Position numbers and translations under genes: made by a program
The notes under the pieces: model-generated
What the model was told of the DNA's origin: nothing
Database searches by the model: none
What the model saw: only the letters and a program-made list of their open reading frames with translations
Source of the DNA: an uncultured bacterium
Lineage (GTDB): Bacteria; Bacteroidota; Ignavibacteria; Kapaibacteriales; UBA4661
Direction of reading: 5' to 3'
Length of the DNA stretch: 64,000 bases
Assembly (NCBI GenBank): GCA_937899715.1
Contig: CALCNX010000121.1
Span: forward strand, 1-64,000
In this document: positions 1 through 8,067 of the stretch, piece after piece
How the letters are laid out: each line of letters opens with the position of its first letter
Position numbering within the stretch: position 1 is the stretch's first letter

Positions 1-1
1 A

Positions 2-499
2 TATAGTGCAGAAAACTTATCTACACTACCTGTCCAAAAAATGGGGGGCAGCTCAGGTGTTATCAACCAAACTATGCGCATACTGAGTGTTGAAGGTTTT
101 CAAGCAAGCCTTGAGTATTTTGAGAAGGCTACGGAGCGTTTTCGTAACCGCGAAAATCGGGAAGTATTAATCTATTCTGCAAATGCACTTGAAAGCACAC
201 TTAAAGTGATAGTGACTAAACTTGGGTTAAGAGATTTAGAAAAAGAAAAAGTTAAGGGACCAGGAGACCTTATTGATGATTTACTGAAGTCTGATTTCTT
301 TAGTAAGAATTTAGGGTATTTTGCAAAGAATCTCAATAGTTATTTGCTGAATGGTTTAGGCTCTCTTGCAAACCCCGAAAGGCATGGTCAAATAACTTCA
401 TCACCTGTACCTGACTCCTATGCCATGCTCGGACTCCATTTAGCAGGAAGCTTCATTACTTTCTTAATGACTGTATATCAAGAAGATAAAAGAACATAG
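2..499 (+). CDS. HEPN/Abi-C-like protein, 5' end outside the window
   Basis: The reading frame is open to the left edge, so the gene probably begins outside the window; the ATG at 41 would be an internal start (152 residues). The visible part is helical. It resembles the C-terminal domain of abortive-infection (Abi-C, HEPN-fold) proteins: an early segment around ALESTLKVI, then a loop, then LNGLGSLANPERHGQ and a hydrophobic helix ending FLMTVYQE. In that family the loop usually reads RNxxGDAHG, the Rx4-6H signature of HEPN RNases. Here the arginine position is alanine and the only nearby Arg is directly next to the His, so catalysis may be lost. The gene looks more A+T-rich by eye than the genes that follow. 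It is convergent with the peroxiredoxin gene. Family assignment is pattern-based and moderate; a role in phage defence is inference only. Confidence 0.55.
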   Translation, partial: YSAENLSTLPVQKMGGSSGVINQTMRILSVEGFQASLEYFEKATERFRNRENREVLIYSANALESTLKVIVTKLGLRDLEKEKVKGPGDLIDDLLKSDFFSKNLGYFAKNLNSYLLNGLGSLANPERHGQITSSPVPDSYAMLGLHLAGSFITFLMTVYQEDKRT

Positions 500-619
500 T
501 GCACTCCCAACTGAAAAAACTCCTTGACTGAGAATTGAAATGCCTGATTCATTCATCCAACCTAATCCTCGAAGCCTTCAGGACTTGCCTCAAAATCATC
601 TGCTATCAAGACAAGTCCC
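500..619. other. convergent intergenic gap with an inverted repeat
   Basis: This gap lies between two converging genes. It contains a 7-bp perfect inverted repeat, GGACTTG at 581-587 and CAAGTCC at 612-618, with a 24-nt loop. No T-run follows on either strand, so it is at best a weak bidirectional terminator. Nothing else is recognisable. Confidence 0.3.
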
Positions 620-1084
620 CTACACTTCCAGCGAATTTTTCCGTAATTCCGCAAGCATCTGCTTGATGTGACCGCCAAAATCAAAGAGGTTCTGATAGAC
701 AGCCGCAATCCGCATATTCTCGTCAATCAAAAACGTTACGCGCTGCACAAACCCCACAAAGGGCGCAAGAACGTCGTACTTTGTAGCAGCTATTTTTTCT
801 GTATCGGCAAGCAAATGAAACGGAAGATTGAGCGAATCACGAAAGCGCACGTGCGTTGCGACATCATCAGCACTGATGCCGACCACAGGTACGTCCAGCC
901 CGCGAAATTCTGCAAACGAATCACGGAAGGAACAGGCTTCCATCGTACATCCGCCCGAAAAATCTTTCGGATAAAAGTAGAGGATGCCAATTTTGCCACG
1001 AAATTCTTCGTGAAGCCGAAAGGTGCTGCCATTGGTGGAAGGCAGCGTAAAGTCTGGCGCTTCTGCGCCAACGGAGAGTGCCAT
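620..1084 (-). CDS. Bcp/AhpC-TSA-type peroxiredoxin
   Basis: Thiol peroxidase reducing peroxides through a peroxidatic cysteine, cytoplasmic (no signal peptide). I chose the ATG that gives MALSVGAEAPDFTLP, because the longer frame adds 23 residues unlike the family; the product is then 154 residues, the usual length for bacterioferritin comigratory protein. The thioredoxin-fold signature is FYPKDFSGGCTMEAC: C46 is the peroxidatic residue and C51, five positions on, is the resolving cysteine typical of the Cys-X4-Cys Bcp subgroup. The family's usual TPGCT is SGGCT here, a conservative Thr-to-Ser change at an active-site position. The DUF427 gene lies upstream on the same strand, 72 bases away, so the two may be co-transcribed. 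Function is confident; the electron donor is not identifiable from the window. Confidence 0.9.
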   Translation of the reverse strand: MALSVGAEAPDFTLPSTNGSTFRLHEEFRGKIGILYFYPKDFSGGCTMEACSFRDSFAEFRGLDVPVVGISADDVATHVRFRDSLNLPFHLLADTEKIAATKYDVLAPFVGFVQRVTFLIDENMRIAAVYQNLFDFGGHIKQMLAELRKNSLEV

Positions 1085-1156
1085 AGAATGATGGTGAAAA
1101 ACGGAAATCCGTTGTGGTGGTAAAAAGCACAAAATATATTGGAGTCCTAACAACGA

Positions 1157-1441
1157 CTATTTTTCTACAGTTACCCCCTTCCAAAATGCCACATAGCCCT
1201 CAATATGTTTTGCTGAAGGCATCGTTTGAGGATAGAACCATGCAGCATCAGCGTTTTGCTGACCGTCCACTTCGATAGTGAAGTAGCTGGCAGTTCCCTT
1301 CCACGGACATTTGGTGTGGGTGGAGCTTTCCTTAAAATACTCCTGTTTGATTGCCGAAGCAGGAAAATAGACATTGCCTTCGACAAGCTCGTATTTGTCG
1401 CTTTCGGCAATAACAGTGCCGTTCCAGAGTGCTCGTGCCAT
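1157..1441 (-). CDS. DUF427 domain protein
   Basis: A 94-residue protein that is a complete DUF427 domain, starting at an ATG. The diagnostic blocks are all present in order: WNGTVIAES near the N-terminus, VEGNVYFP, then the hallmark CPWKGTASYF around residues 45-54, then DAAWFYP and YVAFWKGV near the end. The family is a small beta-rich fold of unproven biochemical function found widely in bacteria and fungi. The gene is upstream of and parallel to the peroxiredoxin gene, which weakly suggests co-expression in stress handling (inference). No signal peptide or membrane segment is visible. Confidence 0.88.
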   Translation of the reverse strand: MARALWNGTVIAESDKYELVEGNVYFPASAIKQEYFKESSTHTKCPWKGTASYFTIEVDGQQNADAAWFYPQTMPSAKHIEGYVAFWKGVTVEK

Positions 1442-1558
1442 GATGGTGGTGGTATAATGTTGAGAAAAAATAAATCGTTGCTTCGTGGAGAATGATTCAC
1501 AGACGATAAGGATTATGCGGGTTTTGCGGAGAGAAGAATGTCAATAGCCCTCAAAATT

Positions 1559-2509
1559 TTACTCCGCCGCAGCAAGCGCTGAACGCTCTTCAGCATACCG
1601 CTCCTCAGCGTACCGCTCTTCAATCGCTTTTTTGAGGTTTTCCATAAGCCATTGTGGAGTGCTCGTTGCGCCGCTAATACCAACGGTTTCTACTCCTTCA
1701 AACCAATCGTCGTTTAACTCGCTAATGTCTTCCACGAAGTAGGTACGCGGGTTTGCAGCTTTAGCGACGTTGTATAAGACCTTGCCGTTCGAGGATTCGT
1801 GTCCGGCTATAAAAATCATAATATCCTGCCCAGCAGCAAATGCCGCCAGTTTATCTTCACGCCCCGATACCTGCCCGCAAATCGTGTCTTTGGCGTGAAA
1901 TCCGACAGCGATATTTTGCATCGTGTCCACAATCAGCTCCTTCACACGCGCTTGAAGAGCATCGCGGAGCGCATAGAATGTAGGTCTGTCCATTGTGGTC
2001 TGCGAAAAGAGTACCGTTTTACGCTCCATATTCACTTGGTCTAAGCCCTCTTGAACACTTTTGACGACAATACATTCATCATTGCACACGCCTCGAACAC
2101 CAATAACCTCGGCATGGTCTTTCTTTCCAAAAACGACGATTTGATAGCCTTGGTCATAAAATTTGCGGACGCGTTCTTGGAGTTTCGTTACGACGGGACA
2201 CGTTGCGTCAATGAGCTCAATGCCCAGTTCAAACGCCTTACGGTACGTCTCCGGTGGTTCCCCGTGGGCACGAATCAGCACACGCGGCGTGGAGCCGTTT
2301 TGCTTTGCCTCAGCAGCAATCCGTTCAAAGTCCTGAGCATGGATAGTCCGTAAGCCCCTGGCTTCGAGTCGCTCAATTTCCTTGGGATTATGGATAATAT
2401 GCCCCAAAACCGAGACGTTGTCATATTCAGCGAGATATTGTTCGGCTATCTGCACCGTGCGCACAACACCCCAACAAAATCCGGAGTGAGAATCAATCGT
2501 AACAGTCAT
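1559..2509 (-). CDS. ispH: 4-hydroxy-3-methylbut-2-enyl diphosphate reductase
   Basis: Last enzyme of the MEP isoprenoid pathway, reducing HMBPP to IPP and DMAPP with an iron-sulfur cluster. The three cluster cysteines are at C12 (SGFCWGV), C104 (DATCPVV) and C211 (DTICGQV). Substrate-binding histidines lie in HIIHNP (H40), RAHGEP (H82) and KDHAEV (H132, followed by E134), and the C-terminal STPQWLM supplies phosphate contacts. At 316 residues the length is normal. The last 20 residues are a low-complexity tail containing two tandem copies of ERYAE, visible as a short direct repeat in the DNA; it lies past the conserved fold and is probably tolerated expansion. It is a single gene with a 146-base gap to the OmpA-like gene upstream. 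No other MEP-pathway gene is present in the window. Confidence 0.96.
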   Translation of the reverse strand: MTVTIDSHSGFCWGVVRTVQIAEQYLAEYDNVSVLGHIIHNPKEIERLEARGLRTIHAQDFERIAAEAKQNGSTPRVLIRAHGEPPETYRKAFELGIELIDATCPVVTKLQERVRKFYDQGYQIVVFGKKDHAEVIGVRGVCNDECIVVKSVQEGLDQVNMERKTVLFSQTTMDRPTFYALRDALQARVKELIVDTMQNIAVGFHAKDTICGQVSGREDKLAAFAAGQDIMIFIAGHESSNGKVLYNVAKAANPRTYFVEDISELNDDWFEGVETVGISGATSTPQWLMENLKKAIEERYAEERYAEERSALAAAE

Positions 2510-2655
2510 TGATAGAACGATTTAGTGAATAATATTATTGTCAGGTTTTTACATTGTTTACAGGTTCTTAGACGCTCAAGAGCCGATAATTATTGTGCAA
2601 AAGAGACTGGTTGAGTTTTTTTTTGAATCATCAGCCCAACAATTAGGAAGCCTAA

Positions 2656-4635
2656 CTATTGAACCTTTAGAATTATTCGATACTTAGCCACAAGAGCATC
2701 TTTTGCCTTCACTGCACTTTCGTATGTCGGGAAACCCCATAATTTTAAGCGATAGGCAGGAATCCTATTCACTAAAAATGGGTCGTAGTATGCATCGTAG
2801 CCACGTGCGCTCCACACTGCTTCCAGCCGCATTGCCTCTTCTTCGCTGGAAACCGCCTCTGCTAAAATTTCATACGGCACGAGCGCAGGGTCAAGCCAGC
2901 GTAATTCTACACGCCTATTCACGCGAGCTTGCCACTCTGCACTCTCGAAATAATAAACAGGCTTTTCGCGTCCCACGCTCCGAAGGCGTATTTGCGCGGG
3001 ATTTGCCCCCATAGCACTTAATCGTGCCTTCACAGACTGCGCCCGCTTGAGCGCAAATGAGCGGTTCATGCCGTCATTGCCCTGCATATCGGTATGCCCG
3101 ACAAGCTCAATCACTTTCGTTGGATTATCTTTCAGCACTTGTGCCAAAGCTCCGATTTGCGAATCGAATTGCTCATCCGGCTCGAATGAGTTTGCTGCAA
3201 ATGTTGCTAAAATCTGGTGCGCAGAATAGTATGCTTGTTCGTTAAGGGCAAATGGCTTTGTTTCGCTGAGTGTGCGCCCATCGCCTGTTTTGAACGCAAG
3301 TGTAGCGTCTATCACCTTTGAATGCGCCTGCACACTCGTCCCGGCAGTCAATGCAATTTCGTAAAAGGCTTTATACGACATTGAAATCTCTTTCAACACA
3401 GCCGCAAGCTCTTCCGATTTCTCATCATCAATGGCGTAGAATCGCCCGCCTGTATAATCGGCAATGTTGCGCAGCGCGTAGGTATCAGCATTGGAGCCGA
3501 CGGCAATAGCATAAACGACAACGCCAAACTCCCTTGCAGAGCGCATCACGTCTTGCATGGTGTATAGAATTGAAGCATCATCTTTGCCGCCAGAGATGAG
3601 CACAAGCGCCTTATGTCGCCGCCCGCTCTGCTTCAGCGTCAGAACCCCCTTGTACGCAGCTTTGTACAACGCAGTCAGCCCACCGACGGCGTTTTCACCT
3701 CGCGGCAGAGGCTCGTTCAGTGAGATACGATGGTCGAAGTAGATACGATGCTGCTCCACCCGTGTACCCAATGAACGTGTAAAATCTTGACACAACGACG
3801 ACAGAGAGGCAAAGGAACGCATATACCCTGCATTGTCTAGGCAAAGCGTTACCGCCAAATCAGGCGAGTCATAGAGCGAGGCTTCCCGTATGCGAAATGG
3901 CGGGTCGGCGGTGAATGGGGTCAAACGCCCTTCGGCAGCAGACGTTGCCGCCACAGCACTTGTATCGGACGCACCAAGCAGTGTCAACTGAAAGGCAGCG
4001 CTTTGAGCAGAAAATGTCGGCAAGAAATTCCCCAACTCATCTAGTATAACTGCATGAAAAAACGAGCCTTCAACGCTATTATCTGGAATCCTAACTATCT
4101 TCAACAACTTCGCTTTCTCCACTGCAATACTATTACTGCGTGCAATTCCAGCATAATACCGTGAAGGCTTCGTACTTGCCTCAGAGACCGCATAGACACT
4201 CTGCGGGAGCGCTGCCTCAGCATCGGGTGGCGCACCGCCCCGTGACGCAGTTTCAGGAGGTGCGCTGTTGGCTTCAATTTTTGCAATACTATCCGCCTGT
4301 GCTTCGGTCAGCACCACTACGCGCCAAAGCGTATCAAGGCGATTCCCCTTTTGTCCAAGAGCCGTTATCTTGTACACTGTTGTTTTGGTCGGAGCTATTG
4401 TAATCATGTCCCGTGCTCCCCGAATAACGCTCAGGGTATCGCCAACAATCTTCACAGATTCAAAGCCCTGAAAACGCCATGCAATAAAGCCCTTATCGCC
4501 GGACTTCAGTTCACGCGAACCCGTCAACAGTGCTCCCACAGCTTCTTGGGCATAAAGCACAGGAAGCCTGAACGGGAGTACGATTACACAACAGACAACC
4601 ACCACTCCGAGAGGAAGAGCGCGGAAGTTTTTCAT
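2656..4635 (-). CDS. secreted OmpA/VWA-like/SPOR multidomain envelope protein
   Basis: A 659-residue envelope protein with a signal peptide ending near residue 30 (VLYAQ). An Ig-like segment (about 34-110) is followed by a linker. Residues 260-425 form a von Willebrand A-like domain (VTLCLDNAGYM, later KALVLISGGKDD), but the metal-site motif DxSxS has become DNAGY, so classical metal-dependent binding is doubtful. Residues 476-580 are an OmpA peptidoglycan-binding domain with ELVGHTD, LKRAQSV and NRRVELRW. Residues 588-659 look like a SPOR domain, with two related half repeats. OmpA and SPOR both bind peptidoglycan, so the protein probably bridges the cell wall and the outer membrane. Its ATG overlaps the TGA of the ClpB-like gene as ATGA, which implies translational coupling. 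VWA and SPOR calls are by pattern; OmpA is clear. Confidence 0.88.
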   Translation of the reverse strand: MKNFRALPLGVVVVCCVIVLPFRLPVLYAQEAVGALLTGSRELKSGDKGFIAWRFQGFESVKIVGDTLSVIRGARDMITIAPTKTTVYKITALGQKGNRLDTLWRVVVLTEAQADSIAKIEANSAPPETASRGGAPPDAEAALPQSVYAVSEASTKPSRYYAGIARSNSIAVEKAKLLKIVRIPDNSVEGSFFHAVILDELGNFLPTFSAQSAAFQLTLLGASDTSAVAATSAAEGRLTPFTADPPFRIREASLYDSPDLAVTLCLDNAGYMRSFASLSSLCQDFTRSLGTRVEQHRIYFDHRISLNEPLPRGENAVGGLTALYKAAYKGVLTLKQSGRRHKALVLISGGKDDASILYTMQDVMRSAREFGVVVYAIAVGSNADTYALRNIADYTGGRFYAIDDEKSEELAAVLKEISMSYKAFYEIALTAGTSVQAHSKVIDATLAFKTGDGRTLSETKPFALNEQAYYSAHQILATFAANSFEPDEQFDSQIGALAQVLKDNPTKVIELVGHTDMQGNDGMNRSFALKRAQSVKARLSAMGANPAQIRLRSVGREKPVYYFESAEWQARVNRRVELRWLDPALVPYEILAEAVSSEEEAMRLEAVWSARGYDAYYDPFLVNRIPAYRLKLWGFPTYESAVKAKDALVAKYRIILKVQ

Positions 4636-5972
4636 ACTTTACTCATTTCCAGTTCGCCATTCATACCCATATCCACGCGCACCGTGTCGCCGGAACTCAT
4701 CTCGCCCGACAGGACTTTGATGGCAAGCGGGTCGGCGATGCTACGTTGGATAAGGCGTTTGAGTGGACGCGCACCATAGTTGATGTCGTAGCCATGCACC
4801 GACAGCCACTCTAGCGCTGTGTCAGTGATGTCCAGCGTCAGTTCTACGTTCCGCATAGTTTCTTCAAGACGTTTGATTTGAACTTGTGCTATCTGGCGGA
4901 CGTTTTTGCGTGAAAGCGGACGGAAAAGAATCACATCATCAATACGATTGAAGAACTCAGGGCGGACGCGGGTTTTGAGCAAATTCACGACTTTTTCTTT
5001 CAAACGCTCCAGCTCATGCTCTAATTCAGCGTCGCTTTTGCGGTCGTCTGCATTTTGCAAGGAATCCTGAATAATCTCCGTTCCAATGTTCGAGGTCATA
5101 ATGATAATTGTGTTACGGAAATTCACCTCGCGTCCTTTGCTGTCGGTCAGCCGCCCTTCGTCCAAGACTTGCAGCAATACGTTGAACACGTCGGGATGCG
5201 CTTTTTCGATTTCGTCGAACAACACCACTGAATACGGATGCTGCCGGGCGGACTCCGTTAATTGCCCACCTTCGTCGTAGCCCACGTATCCGGGCGGAGC
5301 GCCTATCATACGCGAAACGGCGTGTTTTTCCATGTACTCCGTCATATCAAGGCGCACCATTGCTTGCTCGTCGTCAAAAAGGAACTCTGCCAGCGCCCGC
5401 GCCAGTTCTGTCTTACCGACACCGGTTGTGCCAAGAAAAATAAACGACCCTATCGGACGGTTCGCATCCTGCAAACCAGCCCGTGCGCGGCGTATAGCAT
5501 TGCTCACCGCCCGCACGGCTTCTTCCTGCCCAATGACCCGCTCGTGCAAACGGTCTTCCATTTTGAGCAGCTTCGTGCGCTCGGTCTCCAGCATACGGCT
5601 TACGGGTACACCCGTCCAGCGCGACACGGTTTCGGCAATATCGTCCGCGCCGACTTGCTCCTTCAGCATCCTGCCGTCCTTGTGCGCCGTGCGGAGGGCT
5701 TCGTTTGCTTCAACGAGTTCTTTTTCCAATTGCACCATGCGCCCGTAGCGAATTTCTGCCACTTTCCCTAAGTCTCCGCGCCGCTCGTAGTCTGCAGCAT
5801 CGGTCTTTGAGAGTTCTATGGCGGCTTTAAGCGCCTGAATGTGCTGAATTGCGTCTTTTTCAACTTGCCAGCGTGCGCGGAGCGCTGAACGCTTTTCGCG
5901 TAAATCCGAGAGGTCGCGGTCAATCTCCGCAAGACGCTTGCGCGTGGCTTGTTCGGTTGTTTGGTCTGTCAT
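4632..5972 (-). CDS. ClpB-like AAA+ protein with M-domain and NBD2 only
   Basis: A 446-residue protein aligning with only the C-terminal half of the disaggregase ClpB. Residues 8-105 are the coiled-coil M-domain; 110-128 is the linker (ETVSRWTGVPVSRM). The second AAA+ module follows: Walker A GTTGVGKT (181-188), pore loop GYVG (228-231), Walker B VVLFDE (249-254), sensor-1 N295, arginine finger R343 (FFNR) and sensor-2 in GARPLKR. All catalytic elements look intact. The N-domain and the entire first AAA+ domain (about 400 residues in ClpB) are missing; the 184 bases upstream do not encode them and the next gene is unrelated. I chose the ATG giving MTDQTT; the frame extends nine codons to a TTG. 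The stop overlaps the OmpA-like start (ATGA). A full-length ClpB could exist elsewhere in the genome. Confidence 0.9.
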   Translation of the reverse strand: MTDQTTEQATRKRLAEIDRDLSDLREKRSALRARWQVEKDAIQHIQALKAAIELSKTDAADYERRGDLGKVAEIRYGRMVQLEKELVEANEALRTAHKDGRMLKEQVGADDIAETVSRWTGVPVSRMLETERTKLLKMEDRLHERVIGQEEAVRAVSNAIRRARAGLQDANRPIGSFIFLGTTGVGKTELARALAEFLFDDEQAMVRLDMTEYMEKHAVSRMIGAPPGYVGYDEGGQLTESARQHPYSVVLFDEIEKAHPDVFNVLLQVLDEGRLTDSKGREVNFRNTIIIMTSNIGTEIIQDSLQNADDRKSDAELEHELERLKEKVVNLLKTRVRPEFFNRIDDVILFRPLSRKNVRQIAQVQIKRLEETMRNVELTLDITDTALEWLSVHGYDINYGARPLKRLIQRSIADPLAIKVLSGEMSSGDTVRVDMGMNGELEMSKV

Positions 5973-6099
5973 GGTAGTATTGCTTTTTCTTGACGGCAAA
6001 ATTTTGTTACACTATCAATCTTTATGAGCGTACATCACTACTCTCTCTAAATTATAAAATTCTTCTGAACGATGCTGAGAAATTTATACCCCACACCAC

Positions 6100-6138
6100 A
6101 AACAAAATAAGGCTGATTCACCGCAGCAAATCAGCCTT
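6100..6138 (-). terminator. rho-independent terminator of the outer-membrane protein gene
   Basis: A perfect 10-bp stem (6109-6118 with 6129-6138) encloses a 10-nt loop. It is followed on the minus strand by ATTTTGTTTG, a U-rich tract. It lies 19 bases past the stop of the beta-barrel gene and upstream of the ClpB-like gene, so it separates the two transcription units. Confidence 0.75.
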
Positions 6139-6156
6139 GCCATACCGCCCCAAATC

Positions 6157-7083
6157 TTACCACTGAAACAACGTACCGCTCGTAAAAGCATTGACAATAT
6201 CACCCAGTACATTGCGACCGAAGTAGAGCGAGAGTGTGAGAGAGGAGGAAAAACCTGCTCCCACACCAACAAACACCCCCGGACTAATTGTTGTAGAATT
6301 AGCAGTGGAAATGCCTTGAGAACCAGTTTCCCCTTGAGTTGATGATACGGATGTTCTAAGTCCACCACTAACAAAACCAAATGCAGCAACCTGACCAGAT
6401 ATTGATAACGATGGCAATACAAAATACTCCACACCCACACTAACATTTGCGCTCACATCTACAAACGTTTCCGTTGAATAGTTTTGATTTTTCTGAATAG
6501 TACCTGACTGACTTCCTTGAGAGGAAGAACTAAAGGCAGAAGAGTTTCTTGAAGTGATGTTTATGCCCATACCGAAGCCCACAAATGGCGACAAAGCACG
6601 TTTTGCGAATAAATGCTTTTCAATGCTCGCCGAAAGCCCAAAGTCAAGATTCACACCCGGAGAAACTGCAGGTGATGAGACAATATAACTACCGGGGGAC
6701 GTATTTCCATAATTGAGAAAGTTTCCTGTGCCGCTCAAACCAAGACTTAATCCGGCATTCGCCCCAACCTTCAGCGCCGTCAATTCCGATAACCAATACT
6801 TCACGCCCGCACCCACTCTGCCCGACTGCCACATTCCCATTTGCAGCGCCAGATTATCCTTCCGCGCCGTCGAATCGAAGGGCGTTGTGGCAGATGACGC
6901 ATTCGTGCTTTGCAGAACGACACTGTTGATAGTAGAAAGTACCGCCTGCGGGAAGGTGGAAAGCATATCGGAGAACGTTGCCGATGTTGTGACTGTGCTT
7001 GGCTGCGCTTGCACGGAAGACATATTCAGAGACAAGAGGCTTATCACAAAAGCCCCAACAAGAACTAACAAACGATTACGCAT
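6157..7083 (-). CDS. probable outer-membrane beta-barrel protein
   Basis: A 308-residue protein with a clear Sec signal peptide (MRNRLLV through VQAQ, cut near residue 27). The mature part alternates hydrophobic and polar residues in amphipathic strands rich in Gly, Ser, Thr and Asn (for example GVNLDFGLSASIEK, PFVGFGMGINI, VSVGVEYFVLPSLSISGQVAAFGF). It ends in phenylalanine-glutamine-tryptophan (TLFQW), a terminal aromatic as expected for BAM-assembled barrels. The repeated long polar loops suggest about eight to ten strands. I cannot assign a specific family. It has its own terminator downstream and follows the terminator of the YD-repeat gene, so it is probably monocistronic. Confidence 0.8.
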   Translation of the reverse strand: MRNRLLVLVGAFVISLLSLNMSSVQAQPSTVTTSATFSDMLSTFPQAVLSTINSVVLQSTNASSATTPFDSTARKDNLALQMGMWQSGRVGAGVKYWLSELTALKVGANAGLSLGLSGTGNFLNYGNTSPGSYIVSSPAVSPGVNLDFGLSASIEKHLFAKRALSPFVGFGMGINITSRNSSAFSSSSQGSQSGTIQKNQNYSTETFVDVSANVSVGVEYFVLPSLSISGQVAAFGFVSGGLRTSVSSTQGETGSQGISTANSTTISPGVFVGVGAGFSSSLTLSLYFGRNVLGDIVNAFTSGTLFQW

Positions 7084-7120
7084 ATAGACAGGAAGAAAAG
7101 GTTAAAAAAATTGAATTGAA

Positions 7121-7163
7121 ACAAAAACGTGTAGCCCGCTTTACCAACTAAAGCAGACTACAC
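7121..7163 (-). terminator. rho-independent terminator after the WG/YD repeat genes
   Basis: GTGTAG (7129-7134) pairs with CTACAC (7158-7163) and GCTTTA (7138-7143) with TAAAGC (7149-7154), separated by a 3x3 internal loop. On the minus strand the stem is followed by GTTTTTGTTTC. It lies 20 bases past the stop of the YD-repeat gene. Confidence 0.7.
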
Positions 7164-7182
7164 TTGAAGAGAGCATCACGCC

Positions 7183-8067
7183 TTACGGGAAAAGCGCATA
7201 GACATATTTGCGGAGATAGGCGGGCTTTGCCGGTGGCTTCTTTGCCGACCAGACCGTTGTTTCAACAACCTTGCCCGTTGCGTCGTAGGAATGAACAAGT
7301 TTGGAAACGAGTACATTCTTCGCCGTGTTCTCCGCTTCGCTCGTTACGTTGCCGTTTGCATCGTAGGTAAAGATTTTTTTCGACTGCAATTTTGCTGTTT
7401 TTTCGTCGAACTCCATGCCGCCAAAGATTGCTATTTCCGTGACATTGCCATTGGCATCGTACTTATACTCTTCTTTTTTCTCGATGCTGTCGTCAATGCG
7501 GAAGCGCACGAGCTTCTGCGCACGCTTCGTTACGTCGTCGTAGGTGATAACATCACGATAACCGACTTTATCTTTAGTAATGTAGAATTTTACCTCCGTC
7601 AAAACGCCGTCATTCGCCGTAAACAAGCCCTCGCGGTACTTGAAGACCTGACGCTGATTCGCGGTGCTCATATTGCTCGAATAAACGGCTTCAGTTGTGC
7701 GCCCTTTCTCGTCATACTGATATTTCCACGTGAAGCCGGGCGTGTTGAACTCCATAAACGACGTTGTTTCGGCGAGTTGGTTTTTGTCATTATAGACAAA
7801 CTCTTGCTTCGTGTCAATGATGTCCTTGTTGTAGCGCCCTTCCAGCGTTTTATTGCCGTTTTTGTCGTAACGGATAAGCATATCCATTCTGCCCTTCTTC
7901 TCGGGTTTATTGCCCTTGAGCGCATATTCCCACACGATGACGCTATCAATTTTTTGTGCTTGAATTTTTTTGCGGGCATTATCAATTTTGTCCGGCGTTA
8001 AAGGTACTTGCGCAAACAAGGTACTTGCCGAAACGAGCAAGCAAGCGGCGTTGATGAACATTCTCAT
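7183..8067 (-). CDS. secreted YD-repeat (RHS-like) protein
   Basis: A 294-residue protein with a signal peptide cut near LFAQ (residue 20). The mature protein is a run of short beta-hairpin repeats of YD/RHS type: IRYDKNGNKTLE, FVYNDKNQLAET, YQYDEKGRTTEA, YKYDANGNVTEI, FTYDANGNVTSE and HSYDATGKVVET, spaced 25-45 residues. YD repeats in Rhs and teneurin proteins form beta-shells or bind carbohydrate. This one is short, with no toxin tip or core cleavage motif, so it is probably a simple periplasmic or surface binding protein. Its ATG shares one base with the stop of the WG-repeat gene (TAATG), indicating coupled translation and probably a joint job. No enzyme motif is visible. Confidence 0.8.
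   Translation of the reverse strand: MRMFINAACLLVSASTLFAQVPLTPDKIDNARKKIQAQKIDSVIVWEYALKGNKPEKKGRMDMLIRYDKNGNKTLEGRYNKDIIDTKQEFVYNDKNQLAETTSFMEFNTPGFTWKYQYDEKGRTTEAVYSSNMSTANQRQVFKYREGLFTANDGVLTEVKFYITKDKVGYRDVITYDDVTKRAQKLVRFRIDDSIEKKEEYKYDANGNVTEIAIFGGMEFDEKTAKLQSKKIFTYDANGNVTSEAENTAKNVLVSKLVHSYDATGKVVETTVWSAKKPPAKPAYLRKYVYALFP

Noticed and set aside
668..1123. Plus-strand frame of 151 codons opposite the peroxiredoxin gene
   Set aside because: The minus-strand product is an unmistakable enzyme with both cysteines; the plus frame is basic, unstructured and motif-free.
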